Shown: one piece after another, positions 24,027 through 34,540 of the stretch
How the letters are laid out: each line of letters starts with the position of its first letter
Numbering within the stretch: the stretch's first letter is position 1
Assembly: GCA_021234155.1 (NCBI GenBank)
Contig: JAJEKV010000552.1
Span: 1-64,000 of the forward strand
Source of the DNA: Isoetes taiwanensis
Lineage: Eukaryota; Streptophyta; Lycopodiopsida; Isoetales; Isoetaceae
DNA length: 64,000 nucleotides
Direction of reading: 5' to 3'
The notes under the pieces: model-generated
The model's input: only the letters and a program-made list of their open reading frames with translations
What the model was told of the DNA's origin: nothing
Databases searched by the model: none
Translations under genes and position numbers: made by a program

Positions 24027-25160
24027 TCAAACTTTTAATGAGAGAATAGGGACAAGCAAGCATGCTGGTCCCAATACCTTTTTCGGTGCAAGATATTGAT
24101 TGGATTTGGCGGGGGGCATTCCCCGAGGCAACTTCTTGTAGCCAATAAGAGTTAGTACCGCGGGTTCCAAGATTACTACAAATGGTCCTTCCCAAATATT
24201 GTCAAATTTGCCACCGAGTCTTCCTTTGACTTGTTCCATTTGAGAACAAGCTCTCCTTGCTTAAAAGTGCCTTGTATTTTGTGTGCAAACCTTTGAATGC
24301 AACCAGATCCTTGGCTTTTTTTCAAGCAAATTGGTATTCTCGACCTCCATCCTATACTCATCTAGGTGCAGCAAAGCATCCAATCTCTCTCTTGGGGGCA
24401 TGTTCAAAAGGTAAACATAATTTATAAGCTAACCTCGGGAGGGCAACTCAAGTTCCAATGGTAAGACTGCCTCTATGCCATAAACCAAGGTTGAAGGGTG
24501 TATGATTTGTAGTCGTCTTGATAGTGACTCTATAAGCCCAAAGTGCATCCACTATTTTGACATGCCAATCTCTTGTTGATCTCAACGCCTTTCGCAAGAT
24601 ATTTTTCAACACTTTGTTAGTGGCTTCACTTGTCCATTACCTTGGGGATAGTATGAGGAGCTCTTGGTATGCTTGACCTTCAAGATGTCCATCAAAGTTA
24701 GTAATAACTTCATTAACAAAAGGCGTGCCCCTATCAGAATGCAACCGAAAAGGAATACCAAACCCGGAACAAACATACTCATGTAAAAATCTTGCGCTTG
24801 TGGCAGCGATTAGCTTTGTCTCAAGGGTATAGCTTCGCCCATTTAGTAAAATAACTGTGGCCACAATGAGATGCTGATGTTGACCTCGCAGAGGAAGGAT
24901 TAATAGGGCCAATATAGTCTAATCCCCAAATTTGAAAGGGCCCCGGAGATATGATGGGATTGAGGGCAATTTGGAAGTAAAATTCTTTTGCTAAAGATTT
25001 GGCATTGATGGCAAGTCTTGATAATATCATAACAATCTTTAAAAACAAGAGGCCAATAATATCCGCACGAGAATCTTTTTTTTGTAGTATCACCAAAGCA
25101 AAATGCCCTCCACAAATACCTTTGTGCATTTCCCGATGATTAGGCAGACTCACTTTCACT
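24027..25160 (-). pseudogene. Gypsy integrase (frameshifted)
   Basis: In pieces across frames: the zinc-finger region with YYWPLVFKDCYDIIKTCHQC (around 25060-24990), the core with WGLDYIGPINPS and the catalytic FRLHSDRGTPFVNE (around 24740), and the C-terminal GRLGGKFDNIWEGPFVVI (around 24215-24160). No single open frame covers it. Confidence 0.85.
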
Positions 25161-25597
25161 CACACATCTCAACAAGACTCCATCTCGGTTGACTTTGCAC
25201 AAAACATTGTCTATCATCTTGAATTGTCTCGTGATTTATCCTTGAGTCTCCTTTTTTGGTTTGAGGTGAGATTTGGAGAGATAACTCCATGTTGTAAGAA
25301 GTCTCGATAGGTTGTTGCCACCCACCATCGCCTTGATCTTCCGGAATTAACTCTACACGAGCTACTACAAGTGAAGTATCGCCAGATCCAACTCATCCTC
25401 ATGGTCAAAAAATATATAAGGCAAATAAAGGCTAGGACTTCGCACCAAATGTAATTCTTTTACGAAATATCATAACTTTGCAACTTACAAGCCCACCTTT
25501 GGATTTTTGGCTTATTGGTTGCCTTACCAAATAGTAGACCCATTGGGTTTTGCTTCATGTAGACTTGAACTTGACTTTTCAGGAGCAAGTGTCCCGC

Positions 25598-27042
25598 CTA
25601 TTGATAAGAAACATGAGGGCAAAAAGCACTTTTTTCTATTCTAGTGTATCTCTCCTCTAGAGCAGACCATTGTTTACTTGCAAACACTATGGTGTGCTTT
25701 TCCCAAAAAATGGCTAACCCTATAGCTTTTTTAGTAACAGTAATATAAACTTCAAATGGTATATTCAAATCTGGTTTCCTCAAAAGTGTGGCTTCACATA
25801 TGGATTGAATGAGAAAGTCAAAAGCTTCTTGGCATTCTGAAGTCCATGTGATGGGTATGTGCTTACTCTCGGACTTGGAGAACTTGCCTACCCTTGTCAA
25901 TCTAGAAATAGGGCTCAAAATATGAGCAAAATTAGGAATATACATTCTCGAGAAAACTTGTCATACCAACAAACTTTTGACCTGTTTTAGATTCTTGGGA
26001 GGTGCTAATTTTTGAGGGCTTCAATCTTGTCTTGAGCAACCTGAATGCCTTGGCTGGATACTTCATGCCCTAAGAGTTGTCCTTTGATGCAAAAAGATGC
26101 ATTTCTTTGGATTTAGATTGACTCTCGAGCTCCCCGTGATAAAGAACAAATTCTTGCAAGTAGCTCCACATGATTAGATGGACTAGAGCCTAAGCAAAGG
26201 TCATCTAAATACACCCTAAACTCTTCAGCAAACATTGATTTGAAAATAACATCCATTGCCCTTTGGAAGGTGGCTGGAGCATTCATCAAACCAAAAGGCA
26301 TTCTTTTCATAGCATATGTACCCCTGTGGAGTGATAAAGGAAGTCTTTGGCTGGTCTTCTTCTTTGATGCTGATCCTGGTTGAACCCCGAGAATCCATCC
26401 AAAATGAATACACTTCCTTACCTTTCAAAGATATAGGATCTCTTCTAGAAAAAGCAAAGGGTAACAATCCTTGATGGTAGCTTTGTTGAGATCTCGATAA
26501 TCAATGCAAATTCTTAAAGCACCACTTTTCTTCACAGAACAATGCAAGATACCCATTCAGGATTAATAATTTCAATAATCACACGTGCATCTAACATCTT
26601 ATTCAATTCATCCTTGATTAGCCCCATAAGTGAAGCATTAATCCTCCTTAATTTTTTGAAAAACGGGGTTTACAACCTTCCTTGATTTTAATTTCAAATT
26701 GGCATACCTCGCTTTTGATACCGATAATTCTGAATAGTCGAGGGCAAATACATCTTTTCTTTCTTCAAAAACATTTGTATGCTCTCCCCTGTTTTGATAT
26801 TCAATCAAATCTCCAACAAACAGAGTTCTAGGCGCACCATTTTTGTGATCATAATCTCTTTGGTCTCCTTCTTTTCTCGATGCATCAATGGTCAAAATAG
26901 GACAAAGTGCTTTTACTTCATTGTCATCAAGGTCATCTTCAAGAATAGCCCCTCGGTCAAATGTGACATGAGAGTTTCCTACACAGGGCATCAGCCTCAA
27001 AATTCTTTTCTCTTGGAATATGAGTGATCCTCCATGAAGCAA
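25598..27042 (-). pseudogene. Gypsy reverse transcriptase and RNase H (frameshifted)
   Basis: RT shows FITPQG, MKRMPFGLMNAPATFQRAMD and the catalytic FRVYLDDLCLGS near 26310-26210. The connection and RNase H region reads PFEVYITVTKKAIGLAIFWE and FASKQWSALEERYTRIEKSA at about 25770-25640. Several frame changes separate the parts. Confidence 0.88.
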
Positions 27043-27286
27043 AACTTGAGAGCACTCCCATTGCCCCGATTTTTCAAAAGCTCCATATCTCGCATTCTTT
27101 GTTTGATAATCTCCCCAAACTTGTCTCGCAAATTAATTGTGAGTCACCATAAATATGGATATTGGCAATATCCATAGCTTTGGCTTCTTGAAGACCGCAA
27201 TCAAAGCTTTGTATTCTCGCCACATTAGAAGTGACTTGAGGAAAAAATTCTCCCTACTTTAGCTAAGAGTTTATGAGAAGAATCTT

Positions 27287-27920
27287 TCAAAATAGCAAAG
27301 CAGATGATGCAACATTTAGTTTTTTAGAGATACCTCCATCAAACCATAGAAAACCTGTTGGTCCTTGTTTGCTGGGAAGTGCACACTCCATAATAAGGGG
27401 AACCATTTCATATTTCCTTGGTTTGGTAGTTTTTAACCTGTAAGATCCCAAAGGCTCCTCAATTAGCATTTCTTTAATAAAGTTTACCTCTTCTTTGGAG
27501 TCATAGGAGCCTTCTTGGTTGTAAATAGTAGCAGTTTGGGAGCCATTGGAGATGGTACATCTCCCTTGAGACCGTGACCGCCTAGCATCCACAGTAGCTA
27601 GCCATCTTCTCCCTAAAAGTAGGTCATAGATATCAGATTCATCTCCTATATCTTCAAAAGCCACCACAATAAAGTTAGCATTTCTGGAGTTATGCCTTAC
27701 GATTAACAGGCACTTTAGTCACCACACCAATAGGAGAGATTTTAGCATTATAAAAAGATCTTAGTAATATAGAAGCTCTCTTGTCCACCTCGAAACCACA
27801 CTTCTTCATAATGTGATATGGCATGATGTTTAGGGGAGATCCCCTATCAAGTAATACATTGGAAAAAGTAAAACCTCCTAGAGCGGTTGAACATGTAAAT
27901 GCTCCGGGGTCTTTTTTCAT
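27287..27920 (-). pseudogene. Gypsy aspartic protease region
   Basis: 27920-27690 reads GGFTFSNVLLDRGSPLNIMP, the retropepsin active site, with DRG in place of the usual D[ST/G]G. The adjoining frame 27667-27287 carries IYDLLLGRRWLATVDARRS, the second half typical of plant Gypsy proteases. The catalytic triplet change and frame break make it inactive. Confidence 0.8.
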
Positions 27921-28134
27921 TCTGCTAGAACAAGATCGGTGGCATCGATAAAAGTTTATACAAGCATTTAATTGTTCACCACTAGTTTCTTTGAAGCACT
28001 CTCTTCCATCAGAATGGGTGCAATCTTTAACAATGTGAAAAGATCCACGCTTACCTTAGAGTTTTTGAGCAAGATATCCACTTCATCAAGGTCTTGGTCT
28101 TTCTTACCAAACTTTTGCTGAGGAGGTGGAGCTA

Positions 28135-29250
28135 TCACTTGGCGTGTACTTCCATTGTAGGTGAGGGAGATCTAGTTGTGGGATGCCTACTCGATTCAGC
28201 ATGTGTATTGACTTCATTCATTCTTCTGGTTTGCACTATCATAACTTCTTCAGTCTTGGGAGCGTCTGTAGCTTGAATAAACCTTATTGAAGTGCTTGGT
28301 TCAGTAAACCTCACAGAATGTTTAGGTTCTGACCTTTTTTCTTGTTCCTGTTTGGCAAAGTATTCTTTAACAGCACATTTAACATCAGTATGACCAACTT
28401 CTTTGCAGAAAGAACAAATAGGACATTCTTTCCCAAAGTGGCCTTTCCTATTACATTTAGGACACACTTGCCAATAGCAAATTTCTGATGGATGAGTATT
28501 CCTATTACAATGGACACATTCAGGGTAAGTTTTACATTCGTTCTTGCGGTTTTGAGCTCAACTAGTTGTTTGGTTAACTCTGCTAAAGCCTCGATAACCT
28601 TAGATAGGTCTCGATTTAACCTCTCGCAACTTGAGAACTAGCTTCCTCCTCCTTAGATTTCTTCTTTTCTTTCTCAGATTGCATACACCGGAATGGAAGG
28701 GTGATGGTCATAATGTGCATCAAGAACATCGTGGTAAAAAGGATCATGGCCATGGTGGGAGATATGGTGCTTATCGGGCAAAGTAGAGAGCATTTGAGTC
28801 GGATCGAGTGGTTTTGGCAAAGACTTTGTATATGGAATCAAATCCTTCAAAGACTTGGACCTTAAGCAATTTCCTTTGGATATCCGGTCTTCTTTCCGGA
28901 CCATTGATGAAAGCGATTACTAAAAAAAGTGTGGGAATCGTGACTGCGGCTCTTTGACACTGCTCATGAATGTCTTTGAATCTTTCTTTGTCTTGATTCA
29001 CACTCTCCCCGCATGTATAGAAAAGCTTTGCAATTCATTAACCAAATCTTTGGGAGCAGCTAACTTACCAAACCTCGTCCGAGAAATTTCTTAACGAGTT
29101 CATCCCATGAGGTAGTACCCATTAACTTCTCATAAGTTAACCAAGCACCGACTTCACTCTCATCTTTGAAACATTTTTCAAATTCTGAAAGCTTGCACCC
29201 TTTCTTGAAACCATAATCCCCGTAATAGTCTTCAAATATTCTCAAAAATG
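28135..29250 (-). pseudogene. Gypsy gag with three CCHC zinc knuckles (frameshifted)
   Basis: 29245-29060 (GAWLTYEKLMGTTSWDELVKKF) and 29001-28771 are capsid-like helical segments. The nucleocapsid part holds three consecutive CX2CX4HX4C knuckles in one frame: CVHCNRNTHPSEIC, CPKCNRKGHFGKEC and CSFCKEVGHTDVKC (about 28520-28370). Stops and frame changes separate the segments. Confidence 0.85.
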
Positions 29251-29452
29251 GTTAGCACTCATCTTTGGAATCAAAGGTAGGCAAAGGAACAGGGACATTC
29301 AACTCAAACCGATATGGCATGTTCGAGTAAGCTAGTGGAGAAACTTGGAGGCGGTGGCCTTTCTGCAATGATCCGATACATCAACATCTTCCAATGGTTC
29401 TGCTTCTGCTGGAAATTTTTGCTTTGGAGCCATGAGTTCTGAGATCCAGGAA

Positions 29453-29471
29453 GATCTCGGTAGGACCTCCA
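29453..29471 (-). other. Gypsy primer-binding site
   Basis: TGGAGGTCCTACCGAGATC on the minus strand begins 3 bases after the 5' LTR. It is complementary to a tRNA 3' end ...GGTAGGACCTCCA; from memory this fits plant tRNA-Gln. The tRNA assignment is inference. Confidence 0.6.
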
Positions 29472-29474
29472 AAA

Positions 29475-31454
29475 TGTTGACCCTAAACCCGGCTTATAGG
29501 TCAACCACAAGAATCCAATTCAAGTTTTCACTCAAATTGGGGTTAGGACCTCCAGATCACTTAAGGTGATCAGTCTATGCAAGAAAATTCCAAAGATAAG
29601 TTCAAAAAGTCTGAGTTCTATACCTTTCCCATTTTCAAAAAATGGTACCTTTGCCAAAACAATTGTAGTGTTGGGAAGCAGATAGATGTTTTGAGTCAGA
29701 TGCTGTAGACTTGGTCAAAAAAGTTGTAGGTAATCGACAAAGAAAGCCTCGACCAAGTCGAGACTCAATCTGTAGGAGTTATTCGAGCTCAAAGTGAGGT
29801 CAAATTTTGGTCAATAGAGGTCAAATGTAGAAAACAGTGATCAGGAATTGAGATTTAGAGTTGCCAATCACTTTTTTGGGAATTTCCAAAGTAGGTAGAT
29901 TGCAATGATACTGGGGAAGGTAGGCAAGCAGTCAAATACTAATTTGGAGGTGTATAGGTATTTTTTGTTTGGATTTAGCAAAATACAATCTAGACCGCTC
30001 AAACCCGAGAGCAATTTTTTTTGAATTTGAGCTACACTTGGTATTTTTGAATGATTTCAACTCCTTTGGCTTTCTTAACACCCAAAGATGAGTGGCGTGA
30101 CATGGACCAAGGGCGCTAAAAAAACACCCGAGAGATTTTTCTATAGAATTTTTTGTGGTGAGAATTGCTAAGGAAAAATATCGAGACAAATTCAACAACT
30201 TGACAATCAATTTGGATTGATATGAAGGTAGATATATCAAGAAAACAAAGATAAGGATGCTTCATAGCTTCAAGTGCAAGAAAATAATCATCAAAAGTCA
30301 TAAGGTAATTTTGAAAGTAATGTCAACTAAATCTTGTAGATCCGGTCGAGGAGAGCTCAAGAACTTCAAGGATCGCCCGGATCTTGCTCAAAGAATGATC
30401 AATGTATGATCCGAATACTACGGGCCTTCAAAAATCTTACATTATTGTTTCCTAAGATATATGTTTTTGATTTAATCTGGTTCAAAGATTTTAGGGCTTA
30501 AATTTAGGCTTGATGAGATGCTTAAGAGCGGAAATGCAGAAATAGATAGGTTTTTGAGTTCAATGATTCCATTCCGGCGTGATTCGGAAAGGGTTTCCAT
30601 AATTAGGGTTCTTCGAAGGTATTTTTCCAGAAAATCCGCGATACGATGACCGTATTTCTTGAGGTATATCCCAAGAATATGCTGTATTTATCAATTTTAG
30701 GAAGATAGGCCATGGTCCATAAGGGTACCACAAAAATAATTAATGAGTCTTAACCCATTTGGGTCTATGGCAACCCTAGTTTCTTTGGGGAATATTCTAG
30801 ATGGGTACCGAAAATGGGATATTAATGGAACATATTTGAGTGGCATAGGTACACATAATGGTAAAGAACAAGGAGGCACAAAAGCTTGTGAAAAAAGATT
30901 AGGCCAAGGGTATGTGGTAAGGGTGCAATATGAAGAATGAAAATAAGGCAAAGGGGTATGAAATGGGTAAGACATCCATGGGAAAACAAAATGTGGTAAG
31001 AAAGGTACTTTTGGCAAGGCAAAATATGATTTGCAAAAGGTGAGCAAAGAAGAATATGAGTGTGAGGGAAAATGACTAGGGGAAATTCAAAATGGAAGGT
31101 GAGAATAAGATATGGGGGGGGGGGTAGGCAAAAAAATGGCTAAGGGATGGAACCAAATACCATGGGATCTTCTAAACTTTGAACTTCCAATCTTCAAAAA
31201 AATGCCTTCCAAACTTCTTTAACCCAGAATCTTCTAGAGCATATTCTTGACTAAGCACTTTGACCTTGAATAAAGTACCTCATGTGAGTTTTGAACCTTG
31301 AGCACTTGTTGACTTGAGAAATGAACACCCTTTGACCTCCATATCAATGTTGACTGCCAAGAATCTTCCAAACTTTGACCTAGTATTCCAAGATAAGTTG
31401 ACCTAGTTTTGAATGCATGGATCACAAGTAGCATGTTGCCCTTTGGGGGCAACA
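29475..31454 (-). repeat. Gypsy 5' LTR
   Basis: This 1980-bp LTR has canonical TGTTG...CAACA ends. Its partner is at 21222-23184. Confidence 0.92.
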
Positions 31455-31935
31455 GGAACACTGGTGGATGAAGCACTTGGAGCACAGCCCAGACGCAACA
31501 ATACAATACTCTGTTATCTCTTCTGGATACTGCTAGGTATACTACCAATATCTCATCTGTTATCTCTTCTAGATATTACTCTGTTATTGCTAGGTAGACT
31601 CGGCAGGATGGTAATAGTCCAGATTGCTGGAGAGAAGCCCTTGTAATTTTGACTTGATTCACAGTTGCTTGCTGCAATACAAATTCTGATGTTGAATCAG
31701 CCCAAAAATGCTCAAAATCACAATTATTGAAGGGGCTTTGGGGTTGGGCATGATCTAACTGTCAAATCCGACCTACTTTGAAGTGTTACAGCTGCTAATT
31801 TCAAGATCAAAGCAGGAAATTTGCTCAATTTCGTGACGTTGCAGGGTTAAAATTTGCTCAATTTCGTGATGGTGCAGGGTTTTGTGAAGAGCCCATAGTT
31901 GAAATCGCTACTGATTTGAGGTGAGTGCCAGACTG

Positions 31936-31984
<49 letters not shown>
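31936..31984. repeat. 49-base poly(A) run
   Basis: An uninterrupted A-run inside the right arm of the TIR element. It may be the tail of a retroposed insert, but no insert with a target duplication was recognised. Length may be unreliable in assembly. Confidence 0.9.
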
Positions 31985-31986
<2 letters not shown>

Positions 31987-32001
31987 GAAAATGAAAATGC
32001 A

Positions 32002-32620
32002 CCTGGCGCGATTTGAGGTTAGCCTATTCCTTATTTTTGTCATTTTTGGACATTTTTAAGGACATTTGAGAGTGATTGTCCTTGTTAAATCGCGCCAGGC
32101 GCGATTTTGTATTTACTTTTTCCATAAAAAGTTGTTCTTTTAACTGTTTTGTAGGATGTTTTTGTTATTATTTTTCTCTAAAACTGGTTTTTTTTAACTA
32201 TTTTGTAGGACATTTTAAGTATTTTGGGCAGGATAAAATCGCATCAGGAGCATTATAAAGACTCTTCACGTTTGTAAAATCGTCTGTTTTGACCATTTTG
32301 TAGGACATAAATTTTATTGTTTGTATAAATATTTGAGTTGAATCTGCATAAATGTAGTATGTTTATGTCCACAAAATCGCGCCAGGCGCGATTTTCATTT
32401 CGAAAATAAGGACTTGCTTGCAGTTAGTTATTTGTTATTTTACTCTACAAATTTCGCGGTTGCGGATAATTGTGTTTAAAATATGCAATTTTTTAGGTTT
32501 TTATGTTGCCAAAACATAAAATTTTTAGGTTAAATTCCATCGTATTTTACAAGTTTCATCAAATTCAACACATGGTTATATAGCTAAAATGACCTATAAT
32601 AAGCTTATTCGGCGCGATTT
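32002..32620. repeat. Family of CG-rich palindromes in AT-rich DNA
   Basis: The perfect palindrome AATCGCGCC-A-GGCGCGATT, extending into A/T on both sides, occurs at 32087-32107 and 32373-32395. Half-copies (CCTGGCGCGATTT, GGCGCGATTT) lie at 32002 and 32611, and a decayed copy (AAATCGCATCAGGAGCA) near 32236. Intervening DNA also repeats TTTTGTAGGA(C/T). Confidence 0.8.
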
Positions 32621-32792
32621 GGGACCAGACATAATCCCAATTTAATTGAATGATGGTTTATTCTATTCTATTCTATTCTCAACTCGCAATTTTAGAAAAA
32701 GACCCCATTTCAACTTCATATTGACTATTTTGAACTCGCCATACCTTAATACCAGTTCCAATAGCCAATAGGCACTTCAAGTTCTTACAAAA

Positions 32793-32815
32793 GCCCGGCA
32801 ACGCCGGGCACCATA
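32793..32815 (+). mobile_element. Helitron-like 3' terminus (degenerate)
   Basis: The hairpin GCCCGGC-AAC-GCCGGGC is followed by ACCATAACTA, nearly the same as the complete terminus at 40054-40081 (GCCCAGCAATGCTGGGC then ACCATTACTAG). The final CTAG is changed to CTAT. The matching 5' end was not identified. Confidence 0.45.
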
Positions 32816-32940
32816 ACTATAAATAGATAGATATAGATATAGATATAGATAGAGATAGAGATAGAGATAGAGATGGAGATGGAGATGGAGATGGATATGG
32901 ATATGGATATGGATATGGATATGGATACAGATACAGATAG
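32816..32940. repeat. Hexanucleotide microsatellite that changes unit along its length
   Basis: About 125 bp of 6-bp units that change in blocks: GATATA, then GATAGA, GATGGA, GATATG and GATACA. It starts directly after the Helitron-like terminus. Confidence 0.92.
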
Positions 32941-33188
32941 GTTTTATATTTTCATAAAGGATAGATGGGCCCCAATCAGTCGTTTCATCCAATGAATAGG
33001 TGACGTGTCACCTTTTCTAAATCTAAAAATGTGTGCAACATCTTACTCTGCATTCTGCCCATTTTTACTCCGCATTCCGTCATTTTTATGCCACTTTCTG
33101 ACCTTTTTTACACGTTGTTCTGAGATTTCCACCTGCATGCAGACAAGTGCCATGTCTGGATTGGGTCCAGTCACCCTCTACATTGAGA

Positions 33189-33287
33189 GAAAGGCCTTGT
33201 GGCCTCCTTTTCGGAAGGTCAAGCAGGCCTCCTCACTTCGCGCGTCGACCATCTTTCCCTTCCTGAAAGAAGGCCACAAGGCCTTTC
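33189..33287. repeat. Foldback with 26-bp arms
   Basis: 33189-33214 and 33262-33287 are inverted copies (core AAGGCCTTGTGGCCT) with few mismatches, separated by 47 bp. The core also contains the small palindromes AAGGCCTT and GGCC. Confidence 0.75.
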
Positions 33288-33889
33288 CCTTACTCAGTTG
33301 TGTAAGTAATATAGTAGGTGGAAAGAAGATCGTGCCCTTCGGTATTTTATAAACTTAGGTGGGATGCCCGCACCTTTTAGCAATTATGATGAAGGGATAG
33401 AGTATCTTCGCCATAGTACATAGTTTTTGCTTTACAACAATATTTTAGTGGCAAGCTCCACCTAAGTGTATGTGCAGGGTTTATTGCCTCAACTAGGATG
33501 CATCACACACATTAGTGTTTTTTTTATGGGCTTCTATACCACATGCCGCAGCCGCGATTTCGAGCTTCCTAAGTTCCTCTTGAGATATAATATCACCGTT
33601 GGAAAACTGAGGTGCGTGTGTGAGATCGATATTAGAGCAAGGTAAGCACTATAGGAGGATCTTCCATTTCTATCAACTTCATCTTATTGAGCTACTAAAT
33701 GTTTCTAAAGTTGTTTGGATTAGTTCTTCATGATGTGATGGTGTTGAATTTGATGACAAAATCTCCATAGACTTGCTTATTTTACATTGCATTACTTTCT
33801 AACGGAAGAACTTTCTGATCCCCTCAATACTTTTGTGCTTGTGTATAGACACAAATATATATATTTCAAGCATCGCTTTTTCACAATTT

Positions 33890-34540
33890 GCCCTTGCATT
33901 CTCTTCTTGCATCTCCTTGCTTCCGGGCCCGCCCTTGGCCCGGCGCCGGCGCCTCAGAGGCCGCTCGAGGGAGGCCCGAGCGGATGCAAAGGATGGATGG
34001 CGTTGGAGCAGCAAGAGAAGGAAGGATGGCGCCTGTGTGTGCTCGGAAGTGGATGTCCGGCCTCACATACCGGGGGGCCGGGGCTTTGGCGCAGTGGCCG
34101 GTGGATGGGTGAGGAGGCACCTGGATGGGCGATTTCCCCGGAAGCGGTTTTTCGGCGCCCGCCCCTCGCGCGGTCCGGGCGATTGACGTTGGGGGCTTCC
34201 TTTCCAAAGACCTGGGGCCAGAAGAGGTTACGGTTCTGGAGTTGCTTGGTGAAGCTTTGCCTGCTTTGGAGGTATGAAGGTATGCTTGTTGCTTGTGCAA
34301 CAACATGGATTTTGGATCTGAGCGACCATAGTCATCCCGGCAACGGTTTTTTCCCTGTGGTTTTAATCCGGGTCATGATGGTTGTGTTCTAGCTCACGTT
34401 GTGCTTTGGTTTAAGGGCTTCGGCCCATGTTCTTGTTTGGACTTCGGTCCAGGACTTCGATCCCTTATGTACTTGGTCCCATAACCCGATTGGGTTCCGT
34501 GGACGTTAAAAATTTTTCCTTCCTTCCTTCCTTCCTTGGC
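33890..34540 (+). mobile_element. GC-rich retroposon / LINE 3' end with (TTCC)n tail
   Basis: A sharp GC-rich island (about 33920-34190) in AT-rich surroundings leads into a 3' region reading TTGGTCCCATAACCCGATTG and CCGTGGACGTTAAAAA, followed by (TTCC)n. The same 3' words end the copies near 20763 and 35488. The 201-codon frame across the island has no motif I recognise. Confidence 0.5.

Larger units (their letters stand above)
21222..31454 (-). mobile_element. Ty3/Gypsy LTR retrotransposon, 10.2 kb, decayed
   Basis: Two direct LTRs of about 2 kb (21222-23184 and 29475-31454) bound the element, and GGAAC is duplicated at 21217-21221 and 31455-31459 (5-bp TSD). The coding order on the minus strand is gag, protease, reverse transcriptase, RNase H, integrase, which is the Gypsy order. 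All domains are broken by frameshifts and stops. A primer-binding site lies 3 bases inside the 5' LTR (29453-29471). A purine-rich GGGAGGGGGA (minus strand, about 23213-23222) lies some 30 bp inside the 3' LTR and may be the polypurine tract. It is inserted inside the TIR element. Confidence 0.92.
20773..32658. mobile_element. TIR DNA transposon (Mutator-like?), non-autonomous, split by a Gypsy element
   Basis: The left end AACCATCATTCAA... and the right end (inverted, ...TTGAATGATGGTT) match over about 31 bp with some mismatches and one gap. The 9-bp word TATTCTATT flanks both ends (20764-20772 and 32659-32667). A 9-bp duplication points to Mutator-like elements. However, the site lies in a (TTCTA)n tail, so the flanking match could be partly chance. 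Without the Gypsy insertion the element is about 1.65 kb. It has no recognisable transposase and contains T-rich tracts, a poly(A) run and GC palindromes. Confidence 0.55.

Noticed and set aside
32777-32992. 71-codon frame of Ile-His / Leu-Tyr repeats
   Set aside because: Translation of the hexanucleotide microsatellite.
33787-34392. 201-codon plus-strand frame in the GC-rich island
   Set aside because: GC-rich DNA has few stops; no known motif, other frames also open, and the region ends in a retroposon tail.
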